This document shows positions 35,262 to 44,110 of a DNA stretch of 64,000 nucleotides, in pieces. The stretch is from NCBI GenBank assembly GCA_025360015.1, contig JANYCZ010000011.1, positions 124,001 through 188,000 on the forward strand. The letters are read 5' to 3'. The position numbers were made by a program, and so were the translations under genes. Each line of letters opens with the position of its first letter. Position 1 is the stretch's first letter. Source of the stretch: Verrucomicrobiota bacterium (GTDB lineage: Bacteria > Verrucomicrobiota > Verrucomicrobiia > Verrucomicrobiales > Verrucomicrobiaceae). The notes below the pieces were generated by a model. It was not told the DNA's origin. It did not search any database and saw only the letters and a list, made by a program, of their open reading frames with translations.

Positions 35262-36116
35262 TCAGCGTTTTTCGTCGGCATCACTGGTGGTCTGGCCGGA
35301 ACGCATCTTGGCTTTCAGGCGTGACCAGAAGTCGTCATCCTGCTTGGTCTCACCCTTGGCGGCGCCAGAGCCGCCCTTGAAGGCTGGCACAGCCACGCCA
35401 GAGTTTTGCGTGCCATCGCTGCCTACATCCGCCATGGCCCGACCGTAGGGGGCGAAATTGTTCACTGGGACGTCGTATTTCTGCATGCTGGAGGGCAGGG
35501 TGCGGCGCACGTTGATGAAAGCGGTCGGGCTGTAGTAGTTGGAGGAATCACGCGCGAACTGGGAGCGGTTCATGCCGATGTGCAGGTTTTTGCGCACTTC
35601 AAAGTGCAGATGCACGGGATACATGCCGCTGTTGCCGCCCATGGTGCCAACGATCTGGCCTTTTTCCACGAGATCGTGCAGCTTCACTTTGCGCTCGTGC
35701 AGGTGGCCGTAGAGGGAGTCCACCATGGCGATTTTGCCATCCGCCTCGCGGAAAATATGGCGCACCAGGATGCAATTGCCCCAGCCTACGCCGATGTTTT
35801 GGGAGAAGATCACCACGCCGCGTCCTGTGGCATAGATAGGCACCCCGAGGTCGGTGTCACCGCCGCCGCGCCCGTTCCAGTCCTCACCCAGATGGCCGTT
35901 GGGCCAGTAGCCGCGTGCTTTGTAAAAGCCGTCGGCATCGGGCTTGCCCACAGGGAAGTCAAAGCCATCCGCCAAGCGCACGCGAATCGTCGAGCCGGAC
36001 TGGGCGGCGGCGTTCAGAGTCAGTATCAACGCGGCGCAGGCGCACACGATGGCCCGCCACCAGGAAAAACGGTGGTAGTGTAAAGTCACAGATGAGTTGG
36101 GGGCACTGGCTGGCAT
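35262..36116 (-). CDS. Secreted M23-family metallopeptidase (LytM-like)
   Basis: This is a 284-aa envelope endopeptidase. A long N-terminal region ends in the signal helix AIVCACAALILTLNAAAQ. The M23 domain has LGEDWNG (the HLGEDW His/Asp pair) and VHLHFEVRK (HxH), so all zinc ligands are present. GDTDLGVPIYATGRGVV matches the LytM core. A C-terminal Gly/Lys-rich tail ends DADEKR. It would cut peptidoglycan cross-bridges. It lies downstream of the uppP promoter region on the opposite strand. Confidence 0.9.
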   Translation of the reverse strand: MPASAPNSSVTLHYHRFSWWRAIVCACAALILTLNAAAQSGSTIRVRLADGFDFPVGKPDADGFYKARGYWPNGHLGEDWNGRGGGDTDLGVPIYATGRGVVIFSQNIGVGWGNCILVRHIFREADGKIAMVDSLYGHLHERKVKLHDLVEKGQIVGTMGGNSGMYPVHLHFEVRKNLHIGMNRSQFARDSSNYYSPTAFINVRRTLPSSMQKYDVPVNNFAPYGRAMADVGSDGTQNSGVAVPAFKGGSGAAKGETKQDDDFWSRLKAKMRSGQTTSDADEKR

Positions 36117-36242
36117 GCCGAAAGGGAGGTCATGGTAGTCGAAAACGTTTCAAAGGCCAGTCTGAAAACCATTGCGGCACAAGAGATGAGCGGCTTGCTG
36201 TGAAATTATCAGGTTCAATGCATTGAGTGGAGTGCAGGGGGC

Positions 36243-36273
36243 TTGCAAACTTCACAGTCCGCCTGATTATAGT
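36243..36273 (+). promoter_or_regulatory. Candidate promoter of uppP
   Basis: TTGCAA (36243-36248) and TATAGT (36268-36273) are separated by 19 bases, slightly longer than ideal. The -10 box is a 5/6 match. The leader to the ATG at 36303 is about 24 bases and contains CCCCCCTCC, with no clear ribosome site. Confidence 0.35.
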
Positions 36274-36302
36274 CCGTTCCTTTATTAATCCCCCCTCCTG
36301 AC

Positions 36303-37106
36303 ATGCCCGACTGGCTCGCGATCATTCTCCTCGGCATCATTGAAGGTGTCACCGAATTCCTGCCCATCTCTTCCACCGGGCATCTTCTCATCCCGCAAAA
36401 TCTGCACTGGCTGCCTCAGAAAAGCGACCTGTTCAATGTGGTGATCCAAAGCGGGGCCGTGCTGGCAGTGCTGGCGGTGTTCACCCAGCGGCTGAAACAT
36501 CTGGCCACCACGCTGGGGGATGCCAGCACACGCGACTATCTGTTGAAATTGTTCGTGGCTTTCTTCATCACCGCAGTGGGTGGGTTGCTGCTGAAGAAGC
36601 TCAACGTCAAGCTGCCGGAGACGATCCCGCCGGTGGCATGGGCCACTCTGATCGGGGGCGTCATCATCCTTGTGCTGGAATTTTTGCATAAGGGCAAGGT
36701 AGGCACGGCGGACATCACCTGGACGGTGGTGGTCGCGGTGGCGCTGGCACAGTTGCTTGCTGCGGTGTTTCCCGGCACCTCGCGTTCGGGTGCCAGCATC
36801 CTGATGGCGCTGGCCTTTGGCGTGTCACGGCCTGCGGCCACGGAGTTTTCCTTCCTGCTGGGGATCCCCACCTTGATGGCAGCCGGTGCTTTCAAAATCC
36901 TCTCCGCAATCAAGGATGGCGAGGCGGGGAATGAGGACTGGGGCATGGTCGTGCTCGGCACCGTGGTTTCCGCCGTCTTCGCCTTCATCGTGGTGAAGTG
37001 GCTCATTCGTTTTGTGCAGGGGCATACGTTCAACGGCTTTGCGTGGTATCGCATAGCACTGGGCACTGCGCTGCTGGTGTGGGTTTATAATGGAGGAGGG
37101 CACTGA
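36303..37106 (+). CDS. uppP: Undecaprenyl-diphosphate phosphatase
   Basis: It recycles undecaprenyl diphosphate to the lipid carrier used in peptidoglycan synthesis. This 267-aa membrane protein carries both hallmark blocks: EGVTEFLPISSTGHLLI (residues 14-30) and PGTSRSGASI with the catalytic Ser/Arg. About seven hydrophobic helices are seen. The ATG at 36303 gives the exact family start MPDWLAIILLGI. The DUF2062 gene starts 3 bases after its stop. Confidence 0.96.
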   Translation: MPDWLAIILLGIIEGVTEFLPISSTGHLLIPQNLHWLPQKSDLFNVVIQSGAVLAVLAVFTQRLKHLATTLGDASTRDYLLKLFVAFFITAVGGLLLKKLNVKLPETIPPVAWATLIGGVIILVLEFLHKGKVGTADITWTVVVAVALAQLLAAVFPGTSRSGASILMALAFGVSRPAATEFSFLLGIPTLMAAGAFKILSAIKDGEAGNEDWGMVVLGTVVSAVFAFIVVKWLIRFVQGHTFNGFAWYRIALGTALLVWVYNGGGH

Positions 37107-37108
37107 TT

Positions 37109-37684
37109 ATGTACGCGCTCGCCCGGGGCTGGTTTCGCCGTTCAGTGTTCAAAACCATCCGCTTTCTCAAACATCCGCGCAAACTGCGGCGCAGCCCCAC
37201 CATGCGGTGGTTTGCACGGCACTTCCTCGACAAACGAGTATGGAAGCCCACACAGCACACGCTCTCCGGCGGCATGGCCGTGGGGATGTTCATCACCCTG
37301 CAACTGCTGCCCATCCAGATGCCCGCGGCCACGATCCTTGCCGCCATTTTCCGGGTGAACATACCCATCGCCATCGCCCTGTGCTGGGTGAGCAATCCAT
37401 TCACTGTGCCGTTCATGGCCTGGCTGGAATACGCCATTGGCAAATGGGTGCTGGCCCTCTACACCACGGTGCCTACCTCGCCCTTCCCCACACATTTGCC
37501 CGAGTCGATGGTCGATGCGTGGATCGTGCTCAAGGAGCATGCACCGGTCATGCTGGTGGGCGGCATCATCCTCGGTGCAGTGGTTGCCCTGGTGAGTTAC
37601 ATCGCCACGTGGAGCTGCTGGGAAATCGGTTCGCGCATGGAGACGGCCAAGAAATTGCGCGAGGTGAAGACGACTGCTGTTTAA
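37109..37684 (+). CDS. DUF2062 membrane protein
   Basis: This 191-aa protein has the DUF2062 pattern: a basic N-terminal segment, TQHTLSGGMAVGMFITLQLLP, then IPIAIALCWVSNPFTVPFMAWLEYAIGKWVL and a last helix MLVGGIILGAVVALVSYIA. Function is unknown. In other bacteria it sits near lipid or envelope genes. It is 3 bases from uppP and is almost certainly co-transcribed. Confidence 0.85.
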   Translation: MYALARGWFRRSVFKTIRFLKHPRKLRRSPTMRWFARHFLDKRVWKPTQHTLSGGMAVGMFITLQLLPIQMPAATILAAIFRVNIPIAIALCWVSNPFTVPFMAWLEYAIGKWVLALYTTVPTSPFPTHLPESMVDAWIVLKEHAPVMLVGGIILGAVVALVSYIATWSCWEIGSRMETAKKLREVKTTAV

Positions 37685-37782
37685 TGTTCAAAGTGCAAAG
37701 GGCTCCTCTTTTGCGTGTCTTCGGCCACGAAAAGCCTTGTTCCGGCGCATGCTTTGCGTTCTCTTTTGACCATCACTGAAAA

Positions 37783-38268
37783 ATGACCGAAGCCGAACGC
37801 AGGATCATCGCAGCCCAGGGCTACGTGGAGTTGGGTCTCTTTGAAGAGGCCCGCGTGGAACTGTCGCCTCTGCCTGCGGAAATGCATGGCCGGGTGGACG
37901 TCATCGAGATCACGCTGCTCTGCCTCATGAGCGGGCACCGGTGGGCCGAGGCGCTGGCGCTGGCGCTCAGGCTTTGCTCCCAGGAACCGATGGAACCCGG
38001 CGGCTTCATTCATGCGGCGTTCTGTCTGCACGAACTCGGGCGTACCGCCGAAGCGGTGGACGTGCTTTCGCGTGGACCCGCCACCCTGCGAGCGAAGGCG
38101 GTTTATTACTACAACATGGGCTGCTACCACGCCTGCCTGGGTCATCTGGAAAAATCTCTCGCGTATCTGCAGCGGGCCTTCGAGATGGATGGCGAACTGC
38201 GCCAGCATGCCAGAAAAGACCGCGATCTCGACTGCCTGCGGGCCCAACTGGAATCCCACCACGCATGA
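37783..38268 (+). CDS. Tetratricopeptide-repeat protein
   Basis: This 161-aa cytoplasmic protein has no signal peptide. Helix pairs of TPR type are seen (AAQGYVELGLFEEARVELSPLP; AAFCLHELGRTAEAVDVLSRGP; YYYNMGCYHACLGHLEKSLAYL), so it is probably an adaptor. Its stop overlaps the start of the serine hydrolase by 4 bases (ATGA), so the two are translationally coupled and may act together. Confidence 0.75.
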   Translation: MTEAERRIIAAQGYVELGLFEEARVELSPLPAEMHGRVDVIEITLLCLMSGHRWAEALALALRLCSQEPMEPGGFIHAAFCLHELGRTAEAVDVLSRGPATLRAKAVYYYNMGCYHACLGHLEKSLAYLQRAFEMDGELRQHARKDRDLDCLRAQLESHHA

Positions 38269-39437
38269 GTTCTCCCGCCAGCCCTGCCAGTCTTGAGGCC
38301 GTGCGCGCGTGGTTTGAGGAGAGCTTCCGCACCCGCTGGGAGATGGGGGCTTCAGTGTCCATCTGGCAGCATGGGCAGGAGTTGCTGAACCTCGCGCACG
38401 GTCACCGCGACCGGGCGCACACCCGTGAGTGGGATCACAGCACGCTCGTGCCCGTCTGGTCTGCCACCAAGGGGCCTGCAGCCGTGTGCTGCCTCCTCGC
38501 GCTCGAAGAGGCGGGAATTCCGCTCGAATGCCCCGTGGCTGAAGTGTGGCCCGAGTTTGTCGGCGGTGGGAAATCCAACGTCGCCTTCATCCACCTGCTT
38601 TCGCATACCGCCGGTCTGTGCGCCCTGGATGAGCGTACACCCATTTACAATTACGACGCCGTGATTCAGGCGCTCGAACACCAGCGGCCCTTGTGGGAAC
38701 CAGGCACGCGGCAGGGCTATCACGCCCGCACTTTTGGTTTTTTGATGGATGAAATCGTGCGCCGTCTCACGGAGGCAGAATCGCTCGGCGAGTACTACCG
38801 TGAAGTTTTTGGCAGTCCGATGGCGCTCGATTTTTGGATCGGGCTGCCCTGCTCGCAGTGGGACCGCGTCTCGCCGGTGTATCCCGGGAAGATCAGCATT
38901 GCCAACAGTGACCAGCCATTCATCAAGGCTTTCAACACCGGCGGCACGCTCACGCAGCGCACTTTCACCTCGCCCTTTGGCCTGAACGCCGTGAGCGATT
39001 TCAATCAAAGTGAAATGTGGTCGCGCGGCTATGCCAGCATGGGCGGCGTGGGCAATGCGCAGGGGCTGGCCAAATTTTACGCCATGCTGGCTCAAGGAGG
39101 GCGCTGGGAGGGAGTGCAGCTCATTCCTGAAACGGTGGTGCGCCGGTTTGAGCAGACGCTTACGCAGGAGACGGATGCCGTGCTGCTGACGCCCATCGCC
39201 TTTTCCACCGGCATGATGCAGGACCCCTTGAATGAAGACCCGGAGTCTGATGGCGGCAAGCTGCGTCAGCTTTACGGGCCGAGCCGCCGTGCGTACGGCC
39301 ACCCCGGTGCGGGTGGCAGCGTGGCCTTTGCCGATCCCGAGAACGGCATCAGCTTTGCCTACACGATGAACCAGATGGAAATCGGTGCGCTGCCGGGAGA
39401 ACGCGCGCTAGGGCTGGTGCGGGCTTTGTATGCGTGA
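38265..39437 (+). CDS. Beta-lactamase-related serine hydrolase (class C/EstB-like)
   Basis: This is a 390-aa cytoplasmic-looking serine hydrolase. The SxxK motif is WSATKG, the second-site region is GYHARTFGFL (Y-x-N normally, here YHA), and HPGAGGSVAFA is the third motif (HxG). Conserved block HLLSHTAGL is also present. Members act as esterases or D-aminopeptidases; antibiotic hydrolysis is not implied. The start at 38265 overlaps the TPR stop (ATGA). The Asn lost from YxN hints at an esterase rather than a beta-lactamase. Confidence 0.85.
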   Translation: MSSPASPASLEAVRAWFEESFRTRWEMGASVSIWQHGQELLNLAHGHRDRAHTREWDHSTLVPVWSATKGPAAVCCLLALEEAGIPLECPVAEVWPEFVGGGKSNVAFIHLLSHTAGLCALDERTPIYNYDAVIQALEHQRPLWEPGTRQGYHARTFGFLMDEIVRRLTEAESLGEYYREVFGSPMALDFWIGLPCSQWDRVSPVYPGKISIANSDQPFIKAFNTGGTLTQRTFTSPFGLNAVSDFNQSEMWSRGYASMGGVGNAQGLAKFYAMLAQGGRWEGVQLIPETVVRRFEQTLTQETDAVLLTPIAFSTGMMQDPLNEDPESDGGKLRQLYGPSRRAYGHPGAGGSVAFADPENGISFAYTMNQMEIGALPGERALGLVRALYA

Positions 39438-39547
39438 GGATATACCACACACGACGAAGCTAAGCGCTAGCTACTCCTTAATACCAACGTGATCGTCTAT
39501 TCTATGTATCGACGACACGATTCTCAATCCAATGGCGGGATCGAAGC

Positions 39548-40042
39548 TCAGATCTCGTCCAACGCTTCGTCCCCCTGCACTGCAATGACATTGCGTCCGT
39601 CATCACTGTCCTTGCCGCGCTTGGCGATCTGCGCCCAGCGCAGCTTGGTGATGATGACATCCTCGACCGTCGGCACCTGAATGTCCCGCCCCACCAGTTC
39701 ATCCCGCACACGGCGGCGGCGAGCGAACCGCGATTGATCATGCGCATCTTTGCTAAGGTGGAAGATCTCGATGTCAAAAGGCAGCGCAGGCACGCGCACC
39801 TTTTCGCGATAAGTGCCCGTGACCGTCTCAAACGAAGGCTGCTCATCAAAGACAAACTCCAATCCCAGTTCCTGCTGAAGTTCCGCGATCCTGCCACCGA
39901 GCACAGCCACAAAATCCGCGTCTTTGGTGGAACGCGGAATGCCATAGAAGTTTGATGAAAAGGAGCCTGCCAGCAAGTATTCCAAGCCGAGCTTGTCCAG
40001 TGCATCCACCATACGTGCGGCGACGTCGTTGCCGTTTTTCAT
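39548..40042 (-). CDS. Nucleotidyltransferase-fold protein with an apparently eroded C-terminus
   Basis: This 164-aa DUF6036/AbiEii-like protein belongs to a two-gene module. LLAGSFSSNFYGIPRSTKDADFVAVL contains the GS and DxD (DAD) motifs. Downstream, DDGRNVIAVQGD is the usual family block. It then jumps to EALDEI and stops at TGA. Reading past this stop gives ASIPPLD then a second stop, as in intact relatives whose end has the form LLDEIRASIPP. That suggests an internal loss of some 20 residues and an Arg codon turned to TGA. It starts at 40042 with a 4-base overlap with the partner gene. Confidence 0.7.
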   Translation of the reverse strand: MKNGNDVAARMVDALDKLGLEYLLAGSFSSNFYGIPRSTKDADFVAVLGGRIAELQQELGLEFVFDEQPSFETVTGTYREKVRVPALPFDIEIFHLSKDAHDQSRFARRRRVRDELVGRDIQVPTVEDVIITKLRWAQIAKRGKDSDDGRNVIAVQGDEALDEI

Positions 40043-40299
40043 GACTTCCTGGAGCTTTGGTAAATGCCGTGTTCATCGAGCTGCCGCAAACGGTTGAGTC
40101 GCTTCAGCAGCATTGCCTTCACTTCAGCGGGACCCAAAGAAGGAAACTGCGCGCGAATCCCGCCGCGCATGCGCTCGCACGCCTCGGCAAACAATTCCGG
40201 CCCCCAGCCCATTTTTTGCGCTGCGGGCGCGGCGCGCGCGCGCCGCACTTTGTCGGCATAGATCGCATCAGCCACGGGTTTGATATGAGCTTCGTTCAC
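40039..40299 (-). CDS. Small helical partner of the nucleotidyltransferase module
   Basis: This 86-aa protein, MNEAHIKPVADAIYADKVRR..., has the pattern IYADKVRRARAAPAAQKMGWGPELFAEACERMRGGIRAQFP. I have seen this pattern in small proteins next to such nucleotidyltransferases, but they have no established name. It overlaps the nucleotidyltransferase start by 4 bases (ATGA). By position it would be the antitoxin or regulatory partner. It shares no clear sequence with the 95-aa partner of the sdh-located module. Confidence 0.65.
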   Translation of the reverse strand: MNEAHIKPVADAIYADKVRRARAAPAAQKMGWGPELFAEACERMRGGIRAQFPSLGPAEVKAMLLKRLNRLRQLDEHGIYQSSRKS

Positions 40300-40443
40300 G
40301 CCCCCAGATTAACTGCTCTGGCGCGCTTCTTCCAGCAGAGCTTCTCACCTTTTTCCTTCTGGAATGTTCGCCACACCCTGCTTGGTTTGTCCAACTGGCA
40401 AGGAAAGAGCTTGTTCGTGGTGCCGGCCGCAAGGGCCAAAAGA

Positions 40444-40468
40444 GGAGAGCAAGCTAAGCCTGTTCTCC
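40444..40468 (-). terminator. Terminator-like hairpin after the Gfo/Idh oxidoreductase gene
   Basis: An 11-bp stem (40444-40454 with 40458-40468) has one mismatch, one G-T pair and loop of three, followed on the minus strand by TCTTTT. It is 31 bases past the oxidoreductase stop. Confidence 0.5.
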
Positions 40469-40498
40469 CCTTCGTGACTAAATCAGTCTTGGCCGACT

Positions 40499-41578
40499 TC
40501 AGATCGACACCGGCTTGCCGCTCTGTGCGGAGGCGTAGATGGCGTCGATCACCTGCATGAGGCGCAGGGCCTGCTCCAGGGTGTTCAGCGGGGTGGACTT
40601 GCCTTCGAGGGCTTCGATGAAGTTGGCGGCGGAGTCGATGCGGCCCATGTCTTCGCAGGCAGGGGTGGTGATGCTGCGGTTCACGCTGTGGCCGTTTTCC
40701 TGGACGTAGAGTTCGCAGGTGTCGATGGCGGTGTTGTCGAGACCGTCGATGCCGAAGAGGCGCTGTACGCAGCCGCCGGCCTTGGTGCCCTGGAAGACGA
40801 CGGAGACTTCCTCGCGCTTGACCATTTCAGCCCAGGAGACTTGCAGGGAGAGGACCTGACCGGTCTTGAAGGTGACGAAGCCATGGGCTGCGTTTTCCAC
40901 ATCGGTGATGCCACCCACGCGGTCAGGGATGCCCCAGGGGCCTTTGAACTGCTTGTCCGTGATGAAGTCGGAGAAGGTCTGGCCGAGCACGTGGGCGGGC
41001 TCAGGGTAACCCATGAAGTACATGGCGAGGTCCACCATGTGCAGGAGGTCGATGAGGGAGCCGCCGCCGGCGAGTTCCTTGGTGGTGAACCAGCCGCCGA
41101 AGCCGGGGATGCCGGTGCGGCGGATCCACTTGGCCTGTGCGGAATTGATGGTGCCTGCCACGCCCTGCTTGATGTAGGTCATCATGGCCTGGGATTCCGG
41201 ACGCGCGCGGTTGTTGAAATTGAAGAGCACCTGCTTGCCGGCCTTGCTGGCGGCGGCGATGATTTCCTTCACTTCATCGGCGTGCAGCGCGGGCGGCTTT
41301 TCGCAAAAGACGTGTTTGCCGGCTTCGAGGCACTGGATGGCCAGGGACTTGTGGAATTTGTTGGGGACGATGACGCTCACGGCGTCGATCTCCGGCGCGG
41401 CCAGCATGGCCTCCACCGTTTCATAGGGCGTGGCGATGTTCCACTTTGCCGCCGCTTTGGCTGCAGCGCCGGGGGCGGCATCGCTCACGGCGATGATCTC
41501 CGCTCCGGCTTTGCGGAATCCCGCTGCGTGATACTGCAACATGCCGCCGACTCCGATGACTCCTACTTTGATGGCCAT
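40499..41578 (-). CDS. Gfo/Idh/MocA-family oxidoreductase
   Basis: This 359-aa NAD(P)-dependent enzyme works on sugars or related polyols. The N-terminal Rossmann motif is VGVIGVGGMLQYH, followed by DAVSVIVPNKFHK and the catalytic motif EKPP (residues ~95). The C-terminal domain has GGGSLIDLLHMVDLAMYFMG with His. The actual sugar is unknown. It has its own terminator and is upstream of otsA-otsB in the window, but a gap of about 100 bases separates them. Confidence 0.9.
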   Translation of the reverse strand: MAIKVGVIGVGGMLQYHAAGFRKAGAEIIAVSDAAPGAAAKAAAKWNIATPYETVEAMLAAPEIDAVSVIVPNKFHKSLAIQCLEAGKHVFCEKPPALHADEVKEIIAAASKAGKQVLFNFNNRARPESQAMMTYIKQGVAGTINSAQAKWIRRTGIPGFGGWFTTKELAGGGSLIDLLHMVDLAMYFMGYPEPAHVLGQTFSDFITDKQFKGPWGIPDRVGGITDVENAAHGFVTFKTGQVLSLQVSWAEMVKREEVSVVFQGTKAGGCVQRLFGIDGLDNTAIDTCELYVQENGHSVNRSITTPACEDMGRIDSAANFIEALEGKSTPLNTLEQALRLMQVIDAIYASAQSGKPVSI

Positions 41579-41676
41579 AAAGGTGATTGATTAAGATGGT
41601 TGGTGAATTTGACTGGGGCGCGAGAATGTCGATTGAGCCCGGTGGAGTCAAGACTTGAAAACAGGGCACTTCTTCA

Positions 41677-42465
41677 TCACCACATTGCCGCCCTCACATC
41701 CGCCATCCATTCCAGCAGCGCCGTTGTGTCACTCGGATCATGCAGCCCGACACGCGCTGCGGGGCCTGATTCATTTCCGACCACGAAGGTCCAGCCGTCT
41801 GGCAGTTCACGAAAGGCATCGAGATCCGTCACGTCATCTCCCATGAAAGCAGTGGCGCTGGAGTCCACCTGGCAGCGGTTCATGAACCAGCGCAGGGCGG
41901 TGCCTTTGTCCCAGGGGATGGCGGGACGTATTTCCCAGATGCGCTTCGCGGGCCGAAGCATCAGGCTCGTGACCTCCTGCACGGCAGCTCTTACCAGCTC
42001 TTCGACTTCGGCATGGCTGTCCTCCGCAGCCATGCGGTAGTGCACGGAGGCGCTCAATCCTTTGTCCTCAATCCACACGCCAGGAATGGACGCGAGTGCT
42101 GTGACGAGCTTCACCAGCAACTGGCGCAGTACGGTCACGGTGGCTTCCGCAGCGGGAGCCATGACTGTGGAGCCGTCATAGGAGGCCATTTCCAGACCGT
42201 GATTGCCCGCATAGAGCACTCCGTCCAGAGCCACCTTTTGCTGTAGATCCGTGATGGAGCGGCCTGAGATCAAGGCGACCACCACGCCGGGCTGCGCCAC
42301 CAGCCGCTGCAGCACCGCCCGTGTGGGAATGGAAAGGCGCGCGTCATCTGCATGAGAGACCAAAAGGGCGATGGTGCCGTCGAAATCACAGCCAATCAAG
42401 ATGCGCGGTTCGGAAACCAGCCATGCGTGCAGGGCTTCGCGTTGTTCAGTCCAGTGCGGTATCAT
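41677..42465 (-). CDS. otsB: Trehalose-6-phosphate phosphatase
   Basis: It removes phosphate from trehalose 6-phosphate to yield trehalose. The 262-aa HAD-type protein has motif I CDFDGTIA, motif II LISGRS, the typical YAGNHGLE block and motif IV GDDVTDLDAF. The length is normal. The start overlaps the otsA stop by 4 bases (ATGA), so synthase and phosphatase are made together. Confidence 0.95.
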   Translation of the reverse strand: MIPHWTEQREALHAWLVSEPRILIGCDFDGTIALLVSHADDARLSIPTRAVLQRLVAQPGVVVALISGRSITDLQQKVALDGVLYAGNHGLEMASYDGSTVMAPAAEATVTVLRQLLVKLVTALASIPGVWIEDKGLSASVHYRMAAEDSHAEVEELVRAAVQEVTSLMLRPAKRIWEIRPAIPWDKGTALRWFMNRCQVDSSATAFMGDDVTDLDAFRELPDGWTFVVGNESGPAARVGLHDPSDTTALLEWMADVRAAMW

Positions 42466-43973
42466 TCGTTCACGGTGGTTTCTGGGATGTCTAGTTTCAT
42501 GAGGTGGGTGAGGATGTTGGCTGCCCAGCGGTACACATTGTTGGCGGCTACTTTTTCGCGCATGCTTTTCATGCGCCGCTGCCGCTCCTCGGGCTCCATG
42601 GTGAGGGCCTGATGAATGGCCTGCGCGGTGTCGTGAATGGAAAAGGGGTTCACGCCGAGCGCGGTGTCCAGCTCACGCGAGGCACCGGTGAATTTGCTGA
42701 GGATGAGCACGCCGTCGTTGTCGGTGCGGCTGGCGGCAAATTCTTTGGCGACGAGGTTCATGCCGTCATGCAGCGAGTTCACGATGAAGAGGCGGCACAG
42801 GCGGTGCAGGGCCAGCATGTCCACCGGGCCGTGCTGCTTTTTGATAAACATCACCGGCAGCCAGCCGTGGCGGCCCCAGCGCCAGTTCACGTGCTCCACC
42901 AGCTTTTCGATCTCGTCCTCCACCGCCTGATATTCCGGCAGGTGGGAGCGGCTCGGTGCGGCGATCTGAACAAAGGTAAATTTTTCGCGCCATTCAGGGT
43001 GGGTTTCGATGAAACAGTCCAGCGCGCGCAGGCGCTCGGGGATGCCTTTGGTGTAGTCCAGCCGTTCGATGCCCACGCCCAGCAGGCGATCACCCAGGCG
43101 AAGTTTTCGCCGCCATTTTTCCATGGCAGCAGTCACCTCCGGGCTCATGGCGAGGGCTTCATTGGCCAGGAAGTCGATGCTGATGGGGAAGGGGCGCACG
43201 CTGGTGACGTGACCGCCACGCGTGATGTGCCAGCCTTCGCGGTCCACCATGGCCTCCAAGGTGTTGTCCACGGTTTCGAAAAAGTTCTGGCAGTGATTGC
43301 GAATGTGGAAGCCGAGGAGGTCATTGCCCAGCAGGCCGTCCACCAGTTCCGGACCCCATGGGCAGGTGCGGAACATCTCGCGGTTCGGCCAGGGGATGTG
43401 CCAGAACTGGGCGACGATGAGCTTGTCCCCGCCCATCTCCTTCAGCATGCGGGGCAGCAGGCAGAAGTGATAGTCCTGGATGAAAATGATGGCGCGTTCT
43501 CCGGCCGCTTCTTCGATCACAGCCTGGGCAAAGATGCGGTTTACTTCCTGATACGTCTCCCAATTGGCGAGGCGGAACACGGGGCGCTTGAAGGCGATGT
43601 GGCACAGCGGCCACAGCCCTTCATTGGCAAAGCCGTAGTAGTAGCCCTCCTCCTGCTCTGGTGTGAGCCACACGCGCCGCAGGGTGTAGCTGGGATTTCC
43701 CGGCGGCACGGCCAGACGGCCATGCTCGTCCGCAGTATCGCGGTCGGCATTGCCTGCACCGTGGGCGATCCAGGTGCCTTTGGTGGCGGCCATGATGGGG
43801 CGTAGCGCCGTGGCCAGGCCGCCGGTGGTTTCGATGCATTCCAGATCCCCGCCCTCGCCATAGCGGTGCATGTGGGGTTCCCGATTGGACACCACGATGA
43901 ATTTCACGCCGCTGAGATGCGTCTCGATCAATTCCCGAAGCTGCTCCTTCGTCCATGTGCGGCTGGAGATCAT
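42462..43973 (-). CDS. otsA: Trehalose-6-phosphate synthase (GT20)
   Basis: It joins UDP-glucose and glucose 6-phosphate to trehalose 6-phosphate, a step in osmoprotectant synthesis. At 503 aa it is slightly long for the family. VVSNREP near residue 33, ETTGGLATALRP, the FIQDYHFCLLPRML donor/acceptor region and LGVGIERLDYTKGIPERL are characteristic. Late block HDGMNLVAKEFAASRTDNDGVLILSKFTGA is the UDP-binding end. It starts 138 bases from the divergent trehalase gene. Confidence 0.95.
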   Translation of the reverse strand: MISSRTWTKEQLRELIETHLSGVKFIVVSNREPHMHRYGEGGDLECIETTGGLATALRPIMAATKGTWIAHGAGNADRDTADEHGRLAVPPGNPSYTLRRVWLTPEQEEGYYYGFANEGLWPLCHIAFKRPVFRLANWETYQEVNRIFAQAVIEEAAGERAIIFIQDYHFCLLPRMLKEMGGDKLIVAQFWHIPWPNREMFRTCPWGPELVDGLLGNDLLGFHIRNHCQNFFETVDNTLEAMVDREGWHITRGGHVTSVRPFPISIDFLANEALAMSPEVTAAMEKWRRKLRLGDRLLGVGIERLDYTKGIPERLRALDCFIETHPEWREKFTFVQIAAPSRSHLPEYQAVEDEIEKLVEHVNWRWGRHGWLPVMFIKKQHGPVDMLALHRLCRLFIVNSLHDGMNLVAKEFAASRTDNDGVLILSKFTGASRELDTALGVNPFSIHDTAQAIHQALTMEPEERQRRMKSMREKVAANNVYRWAANILTHLMKLDIPETTVNE

Positions 43974-44110
43974 TTTGGCATCCCGATTGAGGGGTGATCA
44001 GTTTATTTTTGAATGAGAGCACAACTGCCGTCCCCCTATGAGCCGAATACTGCGTACGCCCGGTGAATCGCACGTCGCAGGACAGCAGGCGGTAAAAAAC
44101 CACTCCATCT

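Noticed and set aside
38265-39437. Antibiotic-resistance beta-lactamase
   Set aside because: The second motif is YHA and not YxN, and there is no signal peptide. An esterase-like serine hydrolase is the safer call.
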